From: Sphingomonadales bacterium UBA2683
GTDB lineage: Bacteria; Pseudomonadota; Alphaproteobacteria; Sphingomonadales; Sphingomonadaceae
DNA: 64,000 bases
Reading direction: 5' to 3'
Assembly: GCA_002354635.1 (NCBI GenBank)
Contig: DELZ01000004.1
Coordinates: forward strand, 308,256-372,255
Within the stretch, counting starts at the first letter, position 1; every line of letters starts with the position of its first letter. Below the pieces are notes generated by a model. The model did no database searches. It was not told the DNA's origin and was given only the letters and a program-made list of their open reading frames with translations. Shown in pieces: positions 34,068-43,399 of this stretch. The translations under genes were made by a program, and so were the position numbers.

Positions 34068-36008
34068 TCAGATTTCCATCTGACTGCCAAGCTCCACCAC
34101 GCGATTGGTGGGCAGTTTGAAAAATTCCATCGCGGTCGCGGCGTTGCGTAGCAACCAGGCAAAGAGCTTTTCGCGCCAGATCATCATTTCCGGCTTCTTA
34201 GACGGCAGCAATGTTTGCCGCGAAAGGAAGAAACTGGTGGTCATCATATCGAATTCCATTCCGCACTCCTTCACCGTTTTCAGCGCCTCAGGAACATCAG
34301 TTTCCTGCATGAATCCGAAATGGAGAATGAGCCGGTAGAAGCCATCGCCCAGATCCTTCACTTCGCAACGTTTCTCCGGTTTCACCGTCGGAACATCCCT
34401 GATGTTCACGGTCAGGATGACAACCCGTTCGTGAATGACCTTGTTGTGCTTGATATTGTGCAGCAGCGCTGAAGGTACGCCGGCGGAAGATGACGCCATA
34501 AAAATGGCTGTGCCCGGCACGCGAGTGGCACTATTGGCAGCGGATTTGGTGAATATCTCGATGGGCATCGCCGATTCAGCCATATTTTTGCGCATGATCT
34601 TGCGGCCCTTGGCCCATGTCGTCAGGATAATGAAAGCGACACCGCCGACGGCGAGAGGGAACCAGCCGCCATCCGGTACCTTGGTCAGATTGGCTGCAAA
34701 ATAGGCGCCATCAACGATAAAGAATATGGCCAGAAGCGGAACGGTGAACCAGAGCTTCCATTTCCAAAGCACAACCATGACAATAGCCAGCAAGCAGGTA
34801 TCGATGAACATCGCGCCTGTGACGGCGATCCCGTAAGCGGAAGCCAGGTTGCTCGAACTCTGGAACGTCAGCACCAGCAGGATCACAGCAATCATGATCG
34901 CCCAGTTGACGAAGGGGATATATATCTGTCCCGCTTCCGATGCACTGGTATGTTTGATCGTCAGCCGCGGAATGAAGCCCAGCTGGATGGCCTGATGAGT
35001 CACCGAGAAGGAACCGGAGATCACGGCCTGGCTGGCAATGAATGTTGCCATTGTTGCCAGGATGACGAGCGGGAGGCGGAGGACTTCCGGTGCCATGATG
35101 AAGAACGGGCTCTTGATCGCTTCTGCGGCACCGGCAGCATCGAGCGAGAGGATCATCGCTCCCTGACCGAAATAATTGCACAGCAGCGCCGGCATGACAA
35201 AACCGTACCAGGCAACGCGCATGGGTTTGCGGCCAAAATGGCCCATATCCGCAAACAGTGCTTCCGACCCGGTCACCGCCAGCACCACCGATCCCAGCGC
35301 GAGAAAGGCCTTCACGCCATCGGTTAGGAAAAACTGCACTGCATACCAGGGGTTGAACGCGAACAAAATGCTGGGATGCAGGGTGATCTGGATGATGCCG
35401 AGCGTGCCGATTACGGCAAAGTATACGAACATCACGGGAGCAAATAACGCTCCGATTTTCGCGGTGCCGCGGGATTGCAGCAAAAACAGGAATATCAGCA
35501 GGGTGAGCGCGATCGGAATGACCAGATGACCGAGCCCCGGTTGGACGACCGTCAGCCCCTCGACCGCCGAAAGCACCGAAATCGCCGGCGTAATCATGCT
35601 GTCTCCGTAAAACAGCGCTGTCGCAAAAACGCCAAGCAATATCGCCAGCCAGCCATATTTCGATCGTCGCATTGCCCCGGAAATCAGCGCTACGAGCGCC
35701 AGACTGCCACCCTGACCTTTGTTGTCCGCCCGCATGGTTATGGTGACATATTGAATTGTCACGACCAGCGTCATCGACCAGAAAATCAGGCTGACGACGC
35801 CGAGTACATGGATACGGTCCAGTTCCAGCGGATGCGCACCAACGAAAGTTTCGCGGAACGCGTACAATGGACTCGTGCCGATATCCCCGAACACGATTCC
35901 AATCGCCCCTGCAGCCAGCTTGGCAATGGCCGAATTGCGTTGCGGCGAACCGTGGGCTTGCACCGTGTCCGCTTGCGCCTCTGCGCTATGGTCTGGTTCT
36001 GCGGACAT
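34068..36008 (-). CDS. kup: KUP family potassium uptake transporter
   Basis: Secondary K+/H+ symporter in the inner membrane. 646 residues from the chosen ATG (MSAEPDHSAEAQ); the frame is open 36 codons further upstream but that part is basic and unlike the family. Signature GAIGIVFGDIGTSPLYAFRE opens the first of about 12 transmembrane segments, with ALFYGDSMITPAISVLSAVEG and the cytosolic C-terminal domain (ERVVILTVNIRDVP, GFMQETDVP) complete. Start site has no strong ribosome motif. Confidence 0.95.
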   Translation of the reverse strand: MSAEPDHSAEAQADTVQAHGSPQRNSAIAKLAAGAIGIVFGDIGTSPLYAFRETFVGAHPLELDRIHVLGVVSLIFWSMTLVVTIQYVTITMRADNKGQGGSLALVALISGAMRRSKYGWLAILLGVFATALFYGDSMITPAISVLSAVEGLTVVQPGLGHLVIPIALTLLIFLFLLQSRGTAKIGALFAPVMFVYFAVIGTLGIIQITLHPSILFAFNPWYAVQFFLTDGVKAFLALGSVVLAVTGSEALFADMGHFGRKPMRVAWYGFVMPALLCNYFGQGAMILSLDAAGAAEAIKSPFFIMAPEVLRLPLVILATMATFIASQAVISGSFSVTHQAIQLGFIPRLTIKHTSASEAGQIYIPFVNWAIMIAVILLVLTFQSSSNLASAYGIAVTGAMFIDTCLLAIVMVVLWKWKLWFTVPLLAIFFIVDGAYFAANLTKVPDGGWFPLAVGGVAFIILTTWAKGRKIMRKNMAESAMPIEIFTKSAANSATRVPGTAIFMASSSAGVPSALLHNIKHNKVIHERVVILTVNIRDVPTVKPEKRCEVKDLGDGFYRLILHFGFMQETDVPEALKTVKECGMEFDMMTTSFFLSRQTLLPSKKPEMMIWREKLFAWLLRNAATAMEFFKLPTNRVVELGSQMEI

Positions 36009-36141
36009 TGATTGGCCGTTAAGGCGTACCCCGATCAATTTGGACGAAAGGCGGATTACTGACGTTCGTTTCAGCAAGCGCGGGCGCTTAGCACGGGCCC
36101 TTAGCAGGTGCAACAAAGCGCCTATACCCGAATATCAACTC

Positions 36142-36169
36142 ATTATAAATACCGGATTTTTCTTGCTAA
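36142..36169 (-). promoter_or_regulatory. Candidate kup promoter (TTAGCA - 16 - TATAAT)
   Basis: On the minus strand a perfect TATAAT (36142-36147) lies 16 bases after TTAGCA (36164-36169, 4 of 6 to the -35 consensus), in an AT-rich stretch about 130 bases before the kup start. Sequence-only prediction. Confidence 0.35.
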
Positions 36170-36816
36170 TCTGTTGATTCTGGAGCGATCGGGAGAGAGG
36201 GCTGCATCTTTTCCATGGCGACAAGCCGCGACTCGAGATCGGCACGCCACGGGGCATCCTCGCTGCTTCGCGTCAGCAATTCGGTCCAGATCGCACGCGC
36301 TTGATCAATCTTGCCCGATTGCGCGTAAGCGAGACCCAGAAAAAAGGGTGGCCCGGGATGTTCGGGAGACAAATCAGCAGCTTCCTGGAACGCATATTGC
36401 GCGGCAGGCGTGATCACACCATTGGCATGCACTACGAGGGCATTGCCCAGACCTACCCAGAGATCGGGATCATCGGGATGCTCCCTCACTCCGTTGCGCA
36501 AATAATTGGCCGCGGCGCCATGCTTTCCGGCTCGGTTGAGCGAATCTGAGAAAACCAGCCATTCCCGGGCTGTGCCAAAACGCTCGCCCATTTCGTTGCG
36601 CGCATCAATTGTTTCTTCATCGAAACTGTTGGGCTTTTCTTTCGGCTCTATCGAAACACCGGCCATTCCCGGATGGCCCTGCCAGGCGTAGCCAGCCACT
36701 CCGAGCAACAAGGCGGCTGCTGTAATTTCATAAGTAGCTCGCGACAATTTGCCCAGCTTGATCAGCATGGCAGCGCAAATCAGTACAAAAAGAAAAAGTA
36801 TGATCCAGCCCATCAT
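36166..36816 (-). CDS. Cytochrome c biogenesis TPR protein, CcmI/NrfG-like
   Basis: 216 residues. Two N-terminal hydrophobic segments (WIILFLFVLICAAMLI; YEITAAALLLGVAGYAW), then a soluble region with TPR units (YLRNGVREHPDDPDLWVGLG, QEAADLSPEHPGPPFFLGLA, QARAIWTELLTRS). Position at the 3' end of the ccm operon, overlapping the ccmH stop, fits the C-terminal module of CcmI, which holds apocytochrome c for the heme lyase. It is shorter than classical CcmI, so I leave the symbol open. Confidence 0.85.
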   Translation of the reverse strand: MMGWIILFLFVLICAAMLIKLGKLSRATYEITAAALLLGVAGYAWQGHPGMAGVSIEPKEKPNSFDEETIDARNEMGERFGTAREWLVFSDSLNRAGKHGAAANYLRNGVREHPDDPDLWVGLGNALVVHANGVITPAAQYAFQEAADLSPEHPGPPFFLGLAYAQSGKIDQARAIWTELLTRSSEDAPWRADLESRLVAMEKMQPSLPIAPESTD

Positions 36817-37229
36817 TCGCGATCCTTGGGTTTACGGAAGCGTCCGCGCGCCAGCCAAAGCGCGGCAAACAACAGGATGATCGGCGCGATCCAGAGCGGC
36901 CAGGTCACAGCGGAATCGATAGGCGGATTATAGGATACCCAGTTTCCGTAGCGCTCGATCAGCCAGTTTCTGACTTCTTCCGGTGTCTCGCCCGCAGCAA
37001 TTCGTTCGCGAACTTGACTGCGCATGTCCCCCGCCATCGGCGCGTTACTGTCGGCGATGGACTGGCTCTGGCATTTCAGACAGCGCAATTCCTCCATCAG
37101 ATCGCGCGCAGCCGTTTCCTGCTGCGGGTCATCCAGTTGCCGGTCGGCATAGGGTGCCGGCGGCAGGCCGGTTTGGGCTGACACCGGTACCGCGAGGCAC
37201 AAAAGCAGAAGGGAAAGAAGTCGCTTCAT
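36813..37229 (-). CDS. ccmH: Cytochrome c maturation thioredoxin-like protein CcmH
   Basis: Periplasmic, membrane-anchored reductant of apocytochrome c cysteines. 138 residues: signal peptide (1-18), redox motif C50-LK-C53 in EELRCLKCQSQSIADS, conserved DMRSQVRERIAAGE and RYGNWVSYNPP, and a C-terminal membrane helix (WPLWIAPIILLFAALWLA). The ATG overlaps the ccmG stop by four bases. Confidence 0.96.
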   Translation of the reverse strand: MKRLLSLLLLCLAVPVSAQTGLPPAPYADRQLDDPQQETAARDLMEELRCLKCQSQSIADSNAPMAGDMRSQVRERIAAGETPEEVRNWLIERYGNWVSYNPPIDSAVTWPLWIAPIILLFAALWLARGRFRKPKDRE

Positions 37230-37753
37230 TCCGCGTCCTTTAGCAATTCCAGCAGCCGTGCGACATCTTCTTGCCGGATATCGCCGATATGCTGATGCAC
37301 GATGATGCCATTGCCATCGACCACGAAGGTCTCGGGCACGCCGGATGACCCCAGCTCCAGCTGCACCTTGCTGGTCGTGTCAGCACCAATCCTGGTATAG
37401 GGATTACCCCAGCGGTTCAGAAAATTGGCGACATCTTGCGGAGTATCACGACTGGCAATCGCGTTGATTTCGACCCCTGCCCGCTGCAGCTCGAGCAATT
37501 GCGGCGCTTCGGCGATGCAAGGCACACACCAGCTGGCGAAGATATTGAGCAGTGTTGGCTTACCCCGTTTCAGATCGGCGCTGCTCAGGGCCGGCCGCTG
37601 CTCAATCGCTGAAGGCAGAGCAAATTCCGGCATCGGCTTGCCGACCATCTTGCTCTCGATAATATTGTCTTTCGGCATCATCAGACCGACGGCAACCGCC
37701 GCAAAAAACAGGCCGAAAAGCACCAGCGGCACCCAGAGCAACCAGCGGTTCAC
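37226..37753 (-). CDS. ccmG: Thiol:disulfide interchange protein CcmG/DsbE
   Basis: Membrane-tethered thioredoxin that re-reduces CcmH or apocytochrome c. The start is the GTG at 37751-37753, overlapping the ccmF stop (GTGA); the frame is open 44 codons upstream inside ccmF but those lack family likeness. 175 residues: N-terminal anchor (WVPLVLFGLFFAAVAVGL), GKPMPEFALPS, and active site WCVPC in LNIFASWCVPCIAEAPQL, with the conserved GVPETFVVDGNG. Confidence 0.94.
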   Translation of the reverse strand: MNRWLLWVPLVLFGLFFAAVAVGLMMPKDNIIESKMVGKPMPEFALPSAIEQRPALSSADLKRGKPTLLNIFASWCVPCIAEAPQLLELQRAGVEINAIASRDTPQDVANFLNRWGNPYTRIGADTTSKVQLELGSSGVPETFVVDGNGIIVHQHIGDIRQEDVARLLELLKDAE

Positions 37754-39687
37754 AGCATCGCCTCGGCAAATTCCCGTTGCTTGCGCTGTTTGTAGCCGCG
37801 CCGCAACCGGCCGACCATTGCCAGCAATCCACCGAGCGCGACCAATATACCACCATACCAGATCAAAGTGACAAACGGTTTCCACCAGACCCTAACCTGC
37901 CAGCGCCCTTCGCTGTCTCCATCGCCAAGGACCACATAGAGCTGCCCATTCCAGCGGGTCAGCAACGCTGCTTCGCTGGTCTGGGTTTGGGCCGCGGCAA
38001 ACATACGGTTTTGCGGCTTGATTTCGTGCAATACGCCATCACCATATTGTGCCGTCATCCGGCCCTCGAGCGCGGTCCAGTTGGGACCGGCGAGTGGCTC
38101 GATGGCTTCAAATTCAAGCTTCCACTTGTTGACCGTGATTTCATCGCCCGGTTTTGCAGCGACCAGTCGTTCCTCGGTAAAACTACTCTCGCTTGCCATA
38201 CCGACCAGAGCTACCGCGATCCCAAAATGGGCGATGACCATGCCGTAGGTATGGATCGGCGTGCGACGCAGATTGCGTTTCCACAATGGAGCAAAGCTGG
38301 CGATTCCCACACCGGCTGCCAAGGCCAGCCCGAGCAGCGACAGAATCGACATGCCGGTGGTGAACAGGGCCAGCGCAAATAGCGCAGCGGCAGTAGCCAA
38401 AACCGGGATCGAAATACGGTTTAGTAGCGCTTTCGGATTGTCCCGTCGCCAGCGCAGCAATGGCCCAGCCGCCATGACCGCTGCCAGCAGCAGCGCCAAC
38501 GGTCCGGTCGCCAGATTGAAATAAGGGGGACCGACCGACAGTTTCTCACCGGTTACCGCTTCAACCAACAACGGATAAAGCGTGCCGATGAAGACCAATG
38601 CCAAAATCACCGACAGCAGCAGATTATTCGCGACGAGCGCGCCTTCCCGGCTGACCAGTTCGAACCGCGAACCTTCTTTCACCGTACCGACCCGCAGGGC
38701 AAACAAAGCCATCGCACCGCCAATATAGATCGCAAGCAGGGCCAGAATGAAGCTGCCTCTTTCCGGATCAACCGCAAAGGCGTGGACACTGGTCAATATG
38801 CCGGACCGGACCAGAAATGTCCCGATCATCGACATAGAAAAGGCAACCACGGCCAGCATCAGCGTCCAGGCGCGCAGCCCGTCGCGTGTCGCCAGCACGG
38901 TCACTGAATGGAGCAACGCGGTCGCCGCCAGCCATGGCATCAGCGACGCATTTTCGACCGGATCCCAGAACCACCAGCCACCCCAGCCCAGTTCATAATA
39001 GGCCCAGTAGCTGCCGGCGGTAATACCGAGCGTCAGGAAAATCCAGGCGCCTAGCACCCAGGGCCGCATCGCCTTGGCAAAGGCAGCTCCGACATCGCGG
39101 GTGATCATCGCCCCGACGGCAAAGGAAAAGGCTACCGAAAGTCCGACATAACCGAAATAGAGCGTGGGTGGATGGAAGGCGAGGCCCGGATCCTGCAGCA
39201 GCGGATTGAGTCCCTGCCCCTCTGCCGGGACCGGGAACATCCGTTCGAACGGGTTGGAGGAAACCAGCAGAAAAGCATAGAATCCCAAGCTGATGAATGC
39301 CTGTGCCGCCAGCGTCGCCACCAGAGTTTGCCGTTTCAGTGAACGCTCGAACAGCGCGATAAACGCCCCGGCCAAGCCCATGACCGTAACCCAGAGCAGC
39401 ATCGAACCTTCATGATTGCCCCAGGTTCCTGCAAATTTGTAAAGCAGCGGCTTCACCGATGCACTGTTCATCACCACCAGCCGGACCGACATGTCGGACC
39501 GCAGGAACAGCCAGATCAACAGCACAAAGGACAGACTGACAAACAGGCCCTGGGCGACGGCGACCGGCCGGATTGCCGCAAAATAGTCATTCCGCTCCGC
39601 ACGCAGGCCAATCGCTCCCAGTGCAAATTGCAGGAGCGCGAGGGCAGCCGCGAGCCAGAGCGCGATCAGGCCTGTTTCTGCGATCAT
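37750..39687 (-). CDS. ccmF: Cytochrome c heme lyase subunit CcmF
   Basis: Large inner-membrane protein that ligates heme to apocytochrome c. 645 residues with about 14 hydrophobic segments. The heme-handling WWD motif GWGGWWFWDPVENASLMPW is intact, with flanking NHEGSMLLWV and the LALHSVTV-like region (TALLHSVTVLATR). Overlaps ccmE (39684-39687) and ccmG. Part of a seven-gene coupled operon. Confidence 0.97.
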   Translation of the reverse strand: MIAETGLIALWLAAALALLQFALGAIGLRAERNDYFAAIRPVAVAQGLFVSLSFVLLIWLFLRSDMSVRLVVMNSASVKPLLYKFAGTWGNHEGSMLLWVTVMGLAGAFIALFERSLKRQTLVATLAAQAFISLGFYAFLLVSSNPFERMFPVPAEGQGLNPLLQDPGLAFHPPTLYFGYVGLSVAFSFAVGAMITRDVGAAFAKAMRPWVLGAWIFLTLGITAGSYWAYYELGWGGWWFWDPVENASLMPWLAATALLHSVTVLATRDGLRAWTLMLAVVAFSMSMIGTFLVRSGILTSVHAFAVDPERGSFILALLAIYIGGAMALFALRVGTVKEGSRFELVSREGALVANNLLLSVILALVFIGTLYPLLVEAVTGEKLSVGPPYFNLATGPLALLLAAVMAAGPLLRWRRDNPKALLNRISIPVLATAAALFALALFTTGMSILSLLGLALAAGVGIASFAPLWKRNLRRTPIHTYGMVIAHFGIAVALVGMASESSFTEERLVAAKPGDEITVNKWKLEFEAIEPLAGPNWTALEGRMTAQYGDGVLHEIKPQNRMFAAAQTQTSEAALLTRWNGQLYVVLGDGDSEGRWQVRVWWKPFVTLIWYGGILVALGGLLAMVGRLRRGYKQRKQREFAEAML

Positions 39688-40133
39688 TGGACGAGTGTTT
39701 CCGTCTTGTGCTTGCCGGCGGTCATATCAATGCCCTCCAGTTCGCGGGGAATATAATTTTCGTCGTGCTTGGCGAGCAGCGTTTCGGCAACAAACATGCC
39801 ATTGGCATCAAGCCGGCCATCAGCCACCACGCCCGAGCCTTCGACAAAAAGATCCGGAGTAATGCCGGTATAGGTAACAAGCTGCTGCGCTGTGCCGTCC
39901 TGCACAATGAACTGCACCGTGACTCCATCAACCGATCGCTGGATCGAGCCTTCCTCGACCATCCCGCCCAGCCGGATGGCGACTCCTGCCTCCGGCTTCC
40001 GTTCCGCAATGTCAGATGGCGTATAGAAATAACTCGCCTGATCCTGCAGCGCATAGGCCGCCAGCAGCCCCGCGCCGATCAGCGCAACCAGCGCCAGCAG
40101 CACCAGCGTCAGTCTTTGATGCTTGGCTTTCAT
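39684..40133 (-). CDS. ccmE: Heme chaperone CcmE
   Basis: Carries heme covalently in the periplasm from CcmC to CcmF. 149 residues: one N-terminal anchor (LTLVLLALVALIGAGLLAAY), OB-fold body with VRLGG-type segment (VAIRLGGMVEEGSI) and TYTGITPDLFVEG, and the heme-binding H123-x3-Y127 (AKHDENYIP). ATG overlaps the stop of ccmF's predecessor order as usual (ccmD-ccmE-ccmF). Confidence 0.96.
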   Translation of the reverse strand: MKAKHQRLTLVLLALVALIGAGLLAAYALQDQASYFYTPSDIAERKPEAGVAIRLGGMVEEGSIQRSVDGVTVQFIVQDGTAQQLVTYTGITPDLFVEGSGVVADGRLDANGMFVAETLLAKHDENYIPRELEGIDMTAGKHKTETLVQ

Positions 40134-40261
40134 TTTCGTTTACCCAACTGCTCTGCCTTGCCCTCTGCCTTGCGCATCGCCGCAAAGCTGTTCGCGATAA
40201 CCGCTGCCGTGGAAATCAGCACTATGACATAGGAAGCAATGACGAAAGGCCAGTGGTTCAT
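40130..40261 (-). CDS. ccmD: Heme exporter protein CcmD
   Basis: 43-residue single-span membrane peptide (MNHWPFVIASYVIVLISTAA...) that helps release holo-CcmE from the CcmABC complex. Start set at the ATG overlapping the ccmC stop (40258-40261); the longer open frame upstream lies inside ccmC. The HWPFVIASY opening and charged C-terminus (KAEGKAEQLGKRK) are typical. Recognised by context as much as by sequence. Confidence 0.86.
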   Translation of the reverse strand: MNHWPFVIASYVIVLISTAAVIANSFAAMRKAEGKAEQLGKRK

Positions 40262-40974
40262 TCGGCTGCCATCCTTTTCAGCCGGGCCTCGACCTTTGTT
40301 TCCGCCAAAATGCCGCGCATCCGCATCAGGACAATTGCCCCGAACAGAAAACTGAAGCCAATCACATTTACCATCAGCGGCCATAGAAAGGCGCTATCGA
40401 TTGACGAGCCGCTGACGGTGATACTGGCCGGTTGATGCAGGCTGTTCCACCACACCACCGAACGGTTGATGATCGGGATGTTGATCGCGCCAACGATACC
40501 GAAGATGGCCGTTACCCGGGATACGCCGCCTTTGTCGCCGCTGGCGTTGGCCAGCGCAATATAGGCCAGATACAGAAAAAACAGGACCAGCACCGAAGTC
40601 ACGCGACCGTCCCAGACCCACCATGTCCCCCAGGTCGGTCGCGCCCAGATCGAGCCGGTAATCAGCCCCAGAGCTGTAAATACGGCACCGGGCACGGCGA
40701 CTGCACGAGCAGCAACCGCCGCCAATGGATGACGCCAGACGATTTGCATGATGCTGGCGATTGCGATGGCCGTCCAACCACCCATCGCCAGCCAGACCGT
40801 TGGTACATGGATATAGAGAATGCGTACGCTGTCCCCCATCAATCGGTCTTCAGGCGCATAAAGCAGTCCATAGGCCGAACCGAAAATGACCAGCACCAGA
40901 CCGGCCACCAAAAACCAAAGGGTCAACGGCTTGGCCAGCGTCAAAAAACGTGTTGGGTTTGCAAAAGCGTGCAT
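40258..40974 (-). CDS. ccmC: Heme exporter/heme-handling protein CcmC
   Basis: Loads heme onto CcmE. 238 residues, six membrane spans, WWD motif GTWWVWDGRVTSVLVLFFLY and flanking histidines (ILYIHVPTVWLA, WWNSLHQPAS). First gene of the operon ccmC-D-E-F-G-H-TPR; ccmA and ccmB, the ABC transporter subunits, are not in this window. About 150 bases upstream separate it from sulP. Confidence 0.96.
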   Translation of the reverse strand: MHAFANPTRFLTLAKPLTLWFLVAGLVLVIFGSAYGLLYAPEDRLMGDSVRILYIHVPTVWLAMGGWTAIAIASIMQIVWRHPLAAVAARAVAVPGAVFTALGLITGSIWARPTWGTWWVWDGRVTSVLVLFFLYLAYIALANASGDKGGVSRVTAIFGIVGAINIPIINRSVVWWNSLHQPASITVSGSSIDSAFLWPLMVNVIGFSFLFGAIVLMRMRGILAETKVEARLKRMAAE

Positions 40975-41124
40975 GGATTGAGCGGTGATTGCCTCGAGCT
41001 AGATCGCGTCCAGTGTCATTGCGGAAATTCGATGGCAGAAGCATGGCGCAGCGACAAGTGTTTTTGCGTTTTTCTCCTTGGCAATCGGATACCGATCCTA
41101 TTCCGAAGCCATAACCGGTTGGGT

Positions 41125-42792
41125 CTAATGATGCACGATGGCGGTCAACCGTTCCGCCAGTGACAGCGCCGAACCATAATCGGTTTCAAAAAATACGCTG
41201 GCCTGATCGTCCGAAACGCCGACGCGGGCGAGCATCTGGCGCGGCTGATCCTGCACGCCGGACAAGATGATTTTGGATCCCGATAGCCTGGCCTGTTCGA
41301 CAAATTCTTCGATCATGGTAACCCCGCTGGCATCCAGCATCGGTACCAGCCGCATGCGCAGGATAATGACCTTGGGCTTGCGGCCAATCTTGCGCATGGC
41401 ATCAAGCAATTCCCCTGCCACACCGAAAAAAACCGGCCCGTTGATCCGGAACACTTCCACACCTTTGGGAAGATCGTCGCGCTGATCAAGATCGTCGACA
41501 TCAAGATCGCTATCCCGGACAATTGAATTTCCATTTTCCAGCATCACGGTTTCACTCATACGCGCCATGAACAACAGTGATGCCAGAGTCACTCCCACAC
41601 CAATTGCGACGGTCAGATCAACAAAGACGGTCAGGCCAAAAGTGAGCAGCAAAACGGCTCTATCGCTATTGGGCATCCGCAGCAACGTGACAAACCGGTC
41701 CGCCTCGCTCATGCCCCAAGCGACCATGAACAATATGGCCGCGAGCGCCGCCATTGGCACATAAGCCATGAAATCACTGGCAAACAGGATGAATAGCAAC
41801 AGGAACAGCGCGTGCATCATACCAGCCACGGGTGTTTTTCCGCCTGCCTTGATATTCGTCGCGGTGCGGGCGATCGCGCCGGTTGCTGGCAAGCCGCCAA
41901 ACAGCACCGAACCCAGATTGGCTATGCCCTGGCCGATTAATTCCTGATTCGAACGGTGGCGAGTGCCCGTCATTCCATCCGCAACGACCGCAGAGAGCAA
42001 CGCCTCGATTCCGGCGAGGAAGGCGATCGTGAATGCAGACGGAAGTAATTCCAAGATTTTCGCCCAGGAGAGAGACGGCAGTGACGGCATGGGCAATCCC
42101 GCCGGCATGTCCGGGAACCGGCTGCCAATTGTCTCGACCGGCAGTTCCAGTATGGCAACCAGCAGCGAAGTCAGCACAATCGCAATCAGGAAACCCGGTA
42201 ATTTTGGAAGATATTTTCTGAGTACTACAATCACGCACAGCGCGCCAAGACCGACCAGCATCGTTGCAAGATGCAGGGAATTTATAGCTCCGAAATAGGC
42301 CTGCCACTTGGGCAAAAATTCGGCCGGAACTTCGTCCAGAGAAAGTCCTAGAAAATCCTTCACCTGACTGGTCGCGATAATGACCGCAATCCCGGCAGTA
42401 AAACCCGTCACCACCGGGTGCGGGATGAACTTCATCAATCGCCCCATCTTTAATGCGCCGGCAGCGATCAAGATCAGTCCCGCCATAAGTGTCGCGATCA
42501 GCAGCCCATCATAGCCGTGCAGGGCAATGACGTTGAATATGACAACCACAAAGGCCCCCGTAGGGCCACCCACCTGAACCCGGGAGCCACCCAGGAAAGA
42601 GATTAGAAAACCAGCAATTACCGCCGTAACTAGCCCTTTGTCGGGCGAAGCGCCGCTGGCAATCGCCAGTGCCATGGATAACGGCAAGGCAACGATGGCA
42701 ACCGTCAGCCCAGCGACAGAATCCGATTTGAAAAGGCCAAAATTATAGCCTTCACGCATGGTCGTGATGATTTTTGGGGTAAAGCTGTGCAC
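41125..42792 (-). CDS. SulP (SLC26) family anion transporter with STAS domain
   Basis: 555 residues. About 12-14 membrane segments with the family opening SDSVAGLTVAIVALPLSMALAIASG-like region and GPTGAFVVVI, GFTAGIAVIIATSQ and the TRHRSNQELIGQGIANL motif. C-terminal STAS domain (about 440-550: VEVFRINGPVFFGVAGELLD, ILRMRLVPMLDASG). Anion not predictable (sulfate, bicarbonate or dicarboxylate in relatives). It begins 12 bases after the stop of the HTH gene, suggesting that this regulator controls it. Confidence 0.93.
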   Translation of the reverse strand: MHSFTPKIITTMREGYNFGLFKSDSVAGLTVAIVALPLSMALAIASGASPDKGLVTAVIAGFLISFLGGSRVQVGGPTGAFVVVIFNVIALHGYDGLLIATLMAGLILIAAGALKMGRLMKFIPHPVVTGFTAGIAVIIATSQVKDFLGLSLDEVPAEFLPKWQAYFGAINSLHLATMLVGLGALCVIVVLRKYLPKLPGFLIAIVLTSLLVAILELPVETIGSRFPDMPAGLPMPSLPSLSWAKILELLPSAFTIAFLAGIEALLSAVVADGMTGTRHRSNQELIGQGIANLGSVLFGGLPATGAIARTATNIKAGGKTPVAGMMHALFLLLFILFASDFMAYVPMAALAAILFMVAWGMSEADRFVTLLRMPNSDRAVLLLTFGLTVFVDLTVAIGVGVTLASLLFMARMSETVMLENGNSIVRDSDLDVDDLDQRDDLPKGVEVFRINGPVFFGVAGELLDAMRKIGRKPKVIILRMRLVPMLDASGVTMIEEFVEQARLSGSKIILSGVQDQPRQMLARVGVSDDQASVFFETDYGSALSLAERLTAIVHH

Positions 42793-42804
42793 CGGAGCGC
42801 CTCG

Positions 42805-43125
42805 TCAGCCGATATCTGCTCGGGGCTTTGCCTGATCGAACAATATCGAGCCTACCTTGTTTTTCGGCTTGCCTGCTATTGCCTCGCGCAAACGCACACC
42901 GCGCCCGATACCGATGCTAGCCGCATTCTCGCCAATCAGCTCGATACCACTTTTTTCCAGTGCCTCGATAACCTTGACCAGCGTATCCACAACTCCCCGC
43001 ACCTGACCGTCAGAAGCCTCCATGCGCTGAATCGTCGGCAAAGAAAGCCCCGCCAGTTCCGCCAGCCGCCGCTGATCAATGCCGAGCAAGGCCCGCGCAG
43101 CCCGCATTTGTTGAGATGTGATCAT
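42805..43125 (-). CDS. XRE-like helix-turn-helix regulator
   Basis: 106 residues. The N-terminal HTH of the Cro/CI type is clear: SQQMRAARALLGIDQRRLAELAGLSLPTIQRME (about 4-36), close to the sequence seen in small single-domain XRE regulators. The rest (VVDTLVKVIEALEKSGIELIG) is the usual short helical extension, ending in a basic tail. ATG lies 13 bases from a 19-base near-perfect palindrome that covers the -10 box. It is followed directly by sulP. Confidence 0.88.
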   Translation of the reverse strand: MITSQQMRAARALLGIDQRRLAELAGLSLPTIQRMEASDGQVRGVVDTLVKVIEALEKSGIELIGENAASIGIGRGVRLREAIAGKPKNKVGSILFDQAKPRADIG

Positions 43126-43137
43126 ATTCCATCCAGT

Positions 43138-43172
43138 TTGATATATTATACATCAATAATCAGTATTAACAA
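43138..43172 (-). promoter_or_regulatory. Promoter of HTH-sulP with overlapping palindromic operator
   Basis: Minus-strand promoter TTGTTA (43167-43172), 16-base spacer, TATAAT (43145-43150). The -10 lies inside a 19-base palindrome at 43138-43156, TTGAT-A-TAT-T-ATA-C-ATCAA on the plus strand, with one mismatched pair and 8 of 9 pairs matching. Position over the -10 box fits repression, most simply autoregulation by the adjacent HTH protein. The function is inferred. Confidence 0.6.
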
Positions 43173-43207
43173 TTTACTCTAATACTGTATAGCTATCTTT
43201 CCATGTC

Positions 43208-43300
43208 GAAACGGAATCGTTTCTCACGAGCCTGACTTGAATCCCATGATGAGACGTTTCACCGTGTGATGCGAACAGGGCTTCGCCTCACTGTTCATCA
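43208..43300. other. Intergenic region with two small inverted repeats
   Basis: Between the HTH promoter and the DUF983 gene. A perfect GAAACG-GAAT-CGTTTC hairpin lies at 43208-43223, and a longer imperfect one at 43267-43300 (TGAT..GAACAG / CTGTTCATCA around GGCTTCGCCTCA). Neither has a T tract. No open frame with protein-like composition is seen here. Role unknown. Confidence 0.3.
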
Positions 43301-43399
43301 CCTGCAAGGGGCAAGGGCGAATTATCCGGCGACTGGCAAATTTTTTACGGTGACGATTCCGCCGCTCCATAAACCCAATGTAACGACTGAGTAAATTGA

